Below, piece after piece: positions 32,915-38,021 of a DNA stretch of 38,021 nucleotides. This DNA is from Salinivirgaceae bacterium (lineage in GTDB: Bacteria > Bacteroidota > Bacteroidia > Bacteroidales > SZUA-534): contig JAEINW010000021.1 in NCBI GenBank assembly GCA_016342715.1, forward strand, positions 1-38,021, read 5' to 3'. Within the stretch, counting starts at the first letter, position 1. The number at the start of each line of letters is the position of its first letter. The position numbers and the translations under genes were made by a program. The notes under the pieces are model-generated. The model had not been told where the DNA came from, did not search any database, and worked only from the letters and a program-made list of their open reading frames with translations.

Positions 32915-34480
32915 TCAATATTTCAAAGAAATAGCTCCCGTTGGACAACTTTCCGCACATTTTATGGCCGTTTTTTCTAAACTTTTTTGTAAGCTTTCGT
33001 TAAACGGAATTCCAATACGAACATCAAAACCACGTCCAATGTAAGTTAATCCTGTTAATTCTTTTTCTTTTTGTGTTATATCCACACACAATCCACATCG
33101 TATGCATTTCTCCACTTCGTAAACAATGGTTTCATGTGTATAGATCTTTTGTACCAATTTTCTTTCACCAAACTGATATTGCTTTTGTTTAGCACCATAT
33201 TCATCAGCATAAATTCGAAGTTTGCAAGTTTTTGGCTTTCGGCAATCGCAACGCAGACAGCGTTTTGCTTCTTCAATTGCCATTTCATTTGCAAAACCAT
33301 CGAGTTCCTTATCTGGTTCAAAGCGATTATCCGATATTGCCTCTTTCAAATATTCAGAATACTCCTCGGTTTGTAACTTTCCAAATTTAGAATTGAACAT
33401 CCTGTATTCTACTTTTTCTTCACCTGATTTTAACAGATTGCTAATAAAATAAGCAGCAGCTTTTCCTTGTGACAAAGCTCGAACGGCCATCTTCTGAACT
33501 TTAATGGCACTTCCACAAACAAAAACATTTGCTTCCGAAGTAGTAAAAAATCCATCTACCACTTCAAAGCCTGTATTTTTTGCATTTAGTTTTAAGCCAA
33601 AGCTTTCTTTTAAATCAGCGTTAAATTCTCCTGACGCAATAATCACAGCACCGTAATCAAGTTTTAATTGAACTAAAGATTTACTATCGATATTTTTATT
33701 TAACTGAAATTCAATGCCGAATTTTTCAAGAATACTTATCTCTTTTTCAAGAACTTCAGAAGGTAGCTCCTTGGGTTGATCAGTATTTAATAAGGCTCCT
33801 CCAGCTTTTTCATTTTTATCGAATACTGTGCAAGCAAATCCACTTTTTGTAAGGTGGAATGCCGCCGAAAGTCCTGCAACGCCAGCCCCAATTATTGCAA
33901 TTTTCTTTCCTGTACTTATTTCCTTTTCAGGCAGGTAAGCAGTATCAGAATTTGCATCGGCTAAAGCCACATGCTTTTTTAATTGACAAATAGAAACCGG
34001 ATTGTCAATTGCTTTTCTTCGACATGCATTTTCACATGGAGCAGAACAAACGTAACCCAAAACCAAAGGCAAAGCAATTTCTTCCTTAACTAGCTTTAAC
34101 GCTTCAATGGACTTGCCTGCAGCAATCAATCGGTTCATTTCAGGAATATCCATAAAAGCCGGACAAGCAATTCGACATGGAGCCTCGCAATCTCCCACAT
34201 GATCGCTTAATAGTAATTCCAATGCATCTTTTCTCGATTCTCTTACTTCGGCATCATTGGTAATGATTTCCAAACCTTCTTGTGCTGGATAAGCACATGA
34301 TGGATGAAGCTGCCCCGTTTTTTTATCCTTAACCATACAAAGCATACACGATGGATGATTCCCATAGCCTTTCAGGTAGCACATGGATGGAATATGAATA
34401 CCCAATTCCTTTGCTGCTTCAAGAATTGAAGTTCCTTTAGGAACCGATATTTCTTTATTGTCTATTTTTAGTTTTATCAT
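32915..34480 (-). CDS. Chimeric Fe-S flavoprotein: NuoG-type [2Fe-2S] + GltD-like FAD core + NuoG-type [4Fe-4S]
   Basis: 521-aa electron-transfer subunit. Residues 1-80: plant-type [2Fe-2S] domain as in NuoG/HydA (four Cys in 'CYLKGYGNHPSCMLC' plus 'HPSCAYPA'). Residues ~85-175: Fer4_20 domain as in GltD/DPYD ('GDCEAPCRIACPA', 'YVCSAPCENACRRKA'), probably two [4Fe-4S]. Residues ~190-375: FAD domain ('KIAIIGAGVAGLSAAFHL', 'GGALL', then 'EANVFVCGSAIKV'). The NADPH-binding insert of GltD is missing. Residues ~440-521: N4-like [4Fe-4S] domain ('EKCIRCGLCV', 'GRGFDVRIGIPF', 'ESCPTGAI'). It should take electrons from the NuoEF fusion encoded upstream. ATG 34534 is possible, but 34480 starts the fold directly. 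Final acceptor unknown. Confidence 0.85.
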   Translation of the reverse strand: MIKLKIDNKEISVPKGTSILEAAKELGIHIPSMCYLKGYGNHPSCMLCMVKDKKTGQLHPSCAYPAQEGLEIITNDAEVRESRKDALELLLSDHVGDCEAPCRIACPAFMDIPEMNRLIAAGKSIEALKLVKEEIALPLVLGYVCSAPCENACRRKAIDNPVSICQLKKHVALADANSDTAYLPEKEISTGKKIAIIGAGVAGLSAAFHLTKSGFACTVFDKNEKAGGALLNTDQPKELPSEVLEKEISILEKFGIEFQLNKNIDSKSLVQLKLDYGAVIIASGEFNADLKESFGLKLNAKNTGFEVVDGFFTTSEANVFVCGSAIKVQKMAVRALSQGKAAAYFISNLLKSGEEKVEYRMFNSKFGKLQTEEYSEYLKEAISDNRFEPDKELDGFANEMAIEEAKRCLRCDCRKPKTCKLRIYADEYGAKQKQYQFGERKLVQKIYTHETIVYEVEKCIRCGLCVDITQKEKELTGLTYIGRGFDVRIGIPFNESLQKSLEKTAIKCAESCPTGAISLKY

Positions 34481-34625
34481 TTTCAACTGTCGTTGATTTA
34501 GTTCTGATTTAATTTCTTTACAGTTTCGTTGCATGCTAATTTTCTATTTCAAATTAAAAAACTGCTGGCAACGATGCTATAGTGTTTCTTTAACCCAGAG
34601 TTGAAACCGTAGGCTATATTATTAA

Positions 34626-34759
34626 AGCCTTTTAAGGCTATTTCTAATATTTTTCATTCATTCAATATGTGTTAATAAAGGCTGAAAGCCTTTTATATCA
34701 AAACTTGGGGCTTCGCCCCAAGGCTATTAACCCAAATTGATTCACCCTGTAGGGGTGAA
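34626..34759. repeat. Hairpin array B
   Basis: In the gap between the NuoEF fusion and the Fe-S flavoprotein gene: AGCCTT-TT-AAGGCT (34626-34639), AAGGCT-GAA-AGCCTT (34678-34692), CTTGGGGC-TTC-GCCCCAAG (34704-34722) and TTCACCC-TGTAG-GGGTGAA (34741-34759). Distances between the last three (26 and 37 bp) are identical to arrays C and D. The last palindrome ends 7 bp before the NuoEF stop codon. Confidence 0.85.
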
Positions 34760-34765
34760 ACCGTA

Positions 34766-37114
34766 CTATACAATTTTAACCGCATCAACGGGACAAATTT
34801 GTCGGCAAATATCACATTTTACACACAATTCATTATCTATACTGTGAATCTCATAAGGTTCACTTTTAATAGCATCAACTGGGCAACGCTGGGCACATTT
34901 TGTACAACCAATGCAAGAGTCTTCAATTTCGTATTTTATAATATCCAAACACTTGCCTGTTGGACATTTTCCCTTTATATGTGCCTCATATTCGTGCCTG
35001 AAATACTTTAAGGTTGATAACACCGGATTTGGAGCTGTTTTGCCCAAGCCACAAATACTACCTTTTTTAGTTTGATACGCCAATTTTTCTAGTTTATCCA
35101 AATCATCCATAATCCCTTTACCAGATGATATTTTTTCCAGAATTTGTAACATTCGTTTGGTTCCAACCCTACAAAAAGTGCATCTTCCACATGATTGGTC
35201 TTGAGTAAATGACAAGAAATATTTTGCAATATCAACCATACAATCGGTTTCATCTAATACAATTAAACCGCCCGATCCCATCATGGCACCCACTTCTTTC
35301 AGCGAATCAAAATCGATGGGTGTATCCATTAATTCTGCTGGAATACAACCGCCAGAAGGACCTCCAATTTGAACGGCTTTAAATTTTTTCCCATTGGGAA
35401 TTCCACCTCCAATATCTTCAATAATTGATCGAATGGTCACGCCCATAGGCACTTCAATTAACCCACCACGATTAATTTTTCCGGCCAATGCAAATACTTT
35501 AGTTCCTTTGCTTTTAGCAGTGCCAATGGCAGAAAAACCTTCAGCTCCATTTTTAATGATCCATGAAACCAAGGAGAACGTTTCCGTATTATTAATCAAG
35601 GTTGGCTTTTCCCACAAACCGCTTTCTGCCGGATATGGCGGACGCATTTTTGGTAAGCCCCTATTTCCTTCAATGGAAGCGATTAAAGCTGTTTCTTCTC
35701 CACAAACAAAGGCTCCGGCTCCTTCAAACACTTCCATATCAAATGAAAAGTCTGAACCTAAAATATTATTTTCCAGCATTCCTTTTTGCTTGCAAATTTC
35801 TATGCCTTCTTTTATTCTTGTTACTGCCAAAGGATACTCAGCCCGAATGTAAAAATAGCCTTTGCTTGCTCCAACTGCAAGACCTGCAATAAGAACACCT
35901 TCAATTACTCTGTAAGGATAGGATTCTAAAAGCATCCGATCCATAAAAGCACCAGGGTCTCCCTCATCGCCATTACAGATAACATATTTTTTCTCAGCAT
36001 GTGCATCTTTAACCAATTGCCATTTAATGCCCGATTTAAAACCTCCACCCCCTCTTCCTTGCAAACCACTTTCATTAACAATATCAATAATTTGCTGTGG
36101 CGAATATTCATTTATACATTTTCTCAAGCCATCAAATCCACCCAAATTAATGTATTCATCAATATCTGATGGATTAATTTCACCCCTAAATTCGGTTGCA
36201 ATACTCACTTGACTATCAATAAATTCAGAAATCGGTGAAGACTTTTCATCTGAATTATAACGTTTAATCGATTTAGGCAAGTCGCTAATCACATAATCCT
36301 CAAAAGAACTTAGCAACTTTGCTTTTATTTTCTCAATAGGTTTTTCGGATTTAAAATGATGATAAATAATCTGACTTACTTCATCGGGTTTTATTTTAGT
36401 ATAAAAAGTGGTTTTTTCATCTGGTTTATGAACTTCTAACATGGGAACCTGATTGCAAATTCCCACACAACCCACATGTTTTACATCTACATTTATTTGA
36501 CTTGAATTTAAGGTGCTTTCCAATGCTTCTTTAACCTCTTTACTGCCACTGGCCACACAACATGAGCCTAAGCCAATTCGTATTTCTCCTTGAACTGCAC
36601 TATTTGTTTTTTTGATGTTTGAAACCTTAGTTGCTAACTTTTTGTCTTTCGATTTAAAATCCTTTATAATATCACCAACTTTTTCGGTGGTTACATGCCC
36701 ATAGGTAACTTCATCAATTTGAACAACTGGAGCAATGGTGCAGCAACCCAAGCATGCTACTTTTTCAACCGTAAATAATTTATCAGTATCCGTATCGCTG
36801 GCTCCTTCAATTTTTAATTCTCGTTTAAAGGCATCATAAACCTGCGTTGCTCCTTTTACATGACAAGCTGTGCCAATACATACTTTTATAATATGTTCAC
36901 CAACCGGACTGTGCCGGAATTGCGAATAAAATGTAGAAATACCTGTTAATCTTGATGCAGAAATATCGGTGGTTTCGGCAACTCTTTTCAGCGCAACTTC
37001 AGGCAAATATTTAAATTCATTCTGAATAGCTTGAAGAATAGGAATGGCATGATTTACCGAGCTTCCAATCTCTGTGATTATTTGATCAACTTTATTTATA
37101 ATTTTCTGGCTCAT
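34766..37114 (-). CDS. NuoE-NuoF fusion: NAD(P)H dehydrogenase subunit with extra ferredoxin domains
   Basis: 782-aa soluble diaphorase. Residues ~1-155: NuoE/HydC-like [2Fe-2S] thioredoxin fold ('CIGTACHVKG', 'ACLGCCTIAP'). ~170-270: a second thioredoxin-like [2Fe-2S] domain ('GLGSCCVASG', 'CVGICNQVP'). ~285-640: NuoF core with FMN/NADH motifs 'GLQGRGGGGFKSGIKWQ', 'ICNGDEGDPGAFMDR' and 'GAGAFVCGEETALIASIEG', and the N3 [4Fe-4S] ligands 'SCGRCTFCRVGTKR' plus 'SICGLGK'. ~715-782: two ferredoxin-type [4Fe-4S] clusters ('CIGCTKCAQRCPVDAI', 'CVKCDICRQICPVDAV'). This matches the HydB/HndC-type NADH-oxidising subunit of hydrogenases or formate dehydrogenases. Paired with the Fe-S flavoprotein gene downstream; no hydrogenase or dehydrogenase catalytic subunit lies in the window. 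Confidence 0.93.
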   Translation of the reverse strand: MSQKIINKVDQIITEIGSSVNHAIPILQAIQNEFKYLPEVALKRVAETTDISASRLTGISTFYSQFRHSPVGEHIIKVCIGTACHVKGATQVYDAFKRELKIEGASDTDTDKLFTVEKVACLGCCTIAPVVQIDEVTYGHVTTEKVGDIIKDFKSKDKKLATKVSNIKKTNSAVQGEIRIGLGSCCVASGSKEVKEALESTLNSSQINVDVKHVGCVGICNQVPMLEVHKPDEKTTFYTKIKPDEVSQIIYHHFKSEKPIEKIKAKLLSSFEDYVISDLPKSIKRYNSDEKSSPISEFIDSQVSIATEFRGEINPSDIDEYINLGGFDGLRKCINEYSPQQIIDIVNESGLQGRGGGGFKSGIKWQLVKDAHAEKKYVICNGDEGDPGAFMDRMLLESYPYRVIEGVLIAGLAVGASKGYFYIRAEYPLAVTRIKEGIEICKQKGMLENNILGSDFSFDMEVFEGAGAFVCGEETALIASIEGNRGLPKMRPPYPAESGLWEKPTLINNTETFSLVSWIIKNGAEGFSAIGTAKSKGTKVFALAGKINRGGLIEVPMGVTIRSIIEDIGGGIPNGKKFKAVQIGGPSGGCIPAELMDTPIDFDSLKEVGAMMGSGGLIVLDETDCMVDIAKYFLSFTQDQSCGRCTFCRVGTKRMLQILEKISSGKGIMDDLDKLEKLAYQTKKGSICGLGKTAPNPVLSTLKYFRHEYEAHIKGKCPTGKCLDIIKYEIEDSCIGCTKCAQRCPVDAIKSEPYEIHSIDNELCVKCDICRQICPVDAVKIV

Positions 37115-37140
37115 TTTATATCATTTCACTGTTATGTTTC

Positions 37141-37342
37141 AGACTTTCAGTCTGATTTAGGTGCTTTGCTCCTTTCTAGGGGTTTCACCCCTAGTTTTGC
37201 TGTTGCAGCCTTTCAGGCTACGAATTCTTTCTAAAACATTAAGTTTTACAAATCATTAGAAAGGCTGAAGGCCTTAAACAATATAACTTGGGGCAACGCC
37301 CCAAGAAAATCTGTAGTAATACATTCACCCTGTAGGGGTGAA
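37141..37342. repeat. Hairpin array C (six palindromes)
   Basis: Fills the 231-bp gap between the RAYT-like gene and the NuoEF fusion. In order: AGACT-TTC-AGTCT (37141-37153), CTAGGGG-TTTCA-CCCCTAG (37176-37194), GCAGCC-TTTCA-GGCTAC (37205-37221, central AGCC/GGCT stem), AAGGC-TGAAG-GCCTT (37261-37275), CTTGGGGC-AAC-GCCCCAAG (37287-37305) and TTCACCC-TGTAG-GGGTGAA (37324-37342). The last sits 4 bp from the RAYT stop codon; the first lies 27 bp upstream of the NuoEF start codon. Confidence 0.9.
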
Positions 37343-37345
37343 ACA

Positions 37346-37801
37346 TTAATTCCAAAAATATTTTGCATCGTACTCAATAATATCATATCGACTTATAAAT
37401 TCTTCAATCTCTTCTTTATATGTTATCCTTTTGTGATGTTCCTCTTGATTTTTAATATAATTCTTAACTGTCTCTAATTTTGAACTACTAACAGAAAAGG
37501 CTCCATATCCTATTTGCCATGTAAACTTTAAACTTCCTCCTTCAATCTCTTTCATCCATTTTGAAGAAGATTTTTTTATTTCCTCGACAATCTTGGCTAA
37601 AGTAAAATTCTTGGACAAGCGAAATAAAACATGGATATGATCAGAAACAGAATTAATTGTTATTGCTGAACTTTCATATTTTTTAAGGATACCAGCCAAA
37701 TAGGCATGTAATTGATCTTGTATTTTTGGAATAATAAAAGGATACCTCTCCTTAGTTCCAAATGTAAGATGTACATATAATTGTGATAAAGATTGCCCCA
37801 T
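37346..37801 (-). CDS. IS200-type (Y1) tyrosine transposase, RAYT-like
   Basis: 151-aa single-domain HUH/Y1 transposase. The HUH motif is in 'SDHIHVLFRLSKN' (~55-65) and the catalytic Tyr in 'ETVKNYIKNQEEHHKR' (~116). 'GYGAFSVSSSKLE' and a C-terminal 'YDAKYFWN' are typical of the small IS200-like proteins of Bacteroidota. It cleaves and joins single-stranded DNA at hairpins in characterised relatives. There is no tnpB, and no ordinary IS200 left/right end is visible. Instead the gene is flanked on both sides by near-identical 200-bp hairpin arrays, as RAYT genes are flanked by REPs. All catalytic residues are present, so the protein is probably active. Reading frame intact, ATG start. Confidence 0.9.
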   Translation of the reverse strand: MGQSLSQLYVHLTFGTKERYPFIIPKIQDQLHAYLAGILKKYESSAITINSVSDHIHVLFRLSKNFTLAKIVEEIKKSSSKWMKEIEGGSLKFTWQIGYGAFSVSSSKLETVKNYIKNQEEHHKRITYKEEIEEFISRYDIIEYDAKYFWN

Positions 37802-37817
37802 AATTTACTTTTGTTTC

Positions 37818-38020
37818 AGACTTTCAGTCTAAGTTATATGTTTTTCACTTTATCTAGAGGCTTCTCCCCTAGTTTTACTGTTGCAGCCTTTCAGGCTACG
37901 ATTTCTTTCTAAAACATTTAGTTCTACAAATCATTAGAAAGGCTGAAGGCCTTAAACAATATAACTTGGGGCAACGCCCCAAGAAAATCTGTAGTAATAC
38001 ATTCACCCTGTAGGGGTGAA
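37818..38020. repeat. Hairpin array D (second copy of array C)
   Basis: Same six modules as array C: 37818-37830, 37854-37872, 37883-37899, 37939-37953, 37965-37983 and 38002-38020. From the second palindrome onward every position is exactly 678 bp to the right of array C. From about 37881 to the window end I count three mismatches in ~140 bp against array C; the first third is more diverged (the second palindrome is CTAGAGG...CCCCTAG, with one unpaired base). The first palindrome is 17 bp upstream of the RAYT start codon. Confidence 0.9.
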
Positions 38021-38021
38021 A

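Noticed and set aside
33071-33452. Overlapping plus-strand and minus-strand frames within the Fe-S flavoprotein gene
   Set aside because: They overlap conserved Cys-rich coding sequence in another frame and show no domain features.
35394-35852. 152-codon plus-strand frame opposite the NuoF domain
   Set aside because: Antisense shadow of a strongly conserved coding region.
37176-37305. Palindromes of arrays C and D as ordinary Rho-independent terminators
   Set aside because: Stems are GC-rich, but no T tract follows on either strand and six occur in a row; a repeat array explains them better, although some may still terminate transcription.

Overview
The window comes from an AT-rich genome of the phylum Bacteroidota, most likely an anaerobic or facultative member of the Bacteroidales/Marinilabiliales. 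The signs are a type IX secretion sorting domain on a subtilase, CarboxypepD_reg domains next to an ECF sigma/anti-sigma pair, large periplasmic-TPR signalling proteins, a choice-of-anchor-L/OmpA protein, -7 boxes matching TAnnTTTG, and weak Shine-Dalgarno sequences. Nearly all genes lie on the minus strand. Only the sigma/anti-sigma pair is on the plus strand.

Layout from left to right: (1) 1-76 looks like the end of an IS21-family element that has cut off the 3' end of a siaC-like (DUF1987) gene. (2) 0.5-3.3 kb holds panB, an RluA-type pseudouridine synthase and an OmpA-like envelope protein in one compact operon. (3) 3.4-10.2 kb holds three secreted or membrane TPR signalling proteins: a TPR-SpoIIE phosphatase, a TPR histidine kinase, and a TPR-transmembrane protein with no output domain. 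(4) 10.4-14.6 kb holds xseA, a T9SS-exported subtilase, a lipoprotein and a small secreted protein. (5) 14.7-18.8 kb holds a SusC-plug-like/VWA surface protein, divergent from an ECF sigma factor and its membrane anti-sigma factor. (6) 18.8-25.1 kb holds mnmA, a MORN/YwqK-type protein, a CBM20-CBM20-GH77 4-alpha-glucanotransferase and trxB. (7) 25.4-32.7 kb holds a two-gene FtsX/LolD-type ABC exporter, a GT4 glycosyltransferase, a four-helix-bundle protein and a PQQ-type beta-propeller. (8) 32.9-37.1 kb encodes a two-protein NADH-linked Fe-S flavoprotein module: a NuoE-NuoF fusion, and a chimera with NuoG-type clusters around a GltD-like FAD core. (9) 37.3 kb to the end holds a single-domain IS200-type (RAYT-like) tyrosine transposase.

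The most unusual feature is the intergenic DNA of the last 5.3 kb. Four gaps are filled by modular arrays of short perfect or near-perfect palindromes. The same hairpins recur with the same spacing, and their stems are conserved while their loops vary. Two nearly identical 200-bp arrays flank the RAYT-like gene with a 678-bp offset and occupy almost all of the space between one stop codon and the next start codon. This looks like a Bacteroidota REP/RAYT-like system that uses composite arrays rather than single REPs. Other short repeat families (CAGTTCTCAGT-type, and a 25-bp-period CTTnnCG type) sit inside operons elsewhere.

Functions are inferred from motifs recognised by eye; no database search was run. 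Where the longest open frame begins with TTG or includes a likely promoter, a shorter ATG start was chosen and the reason is given.
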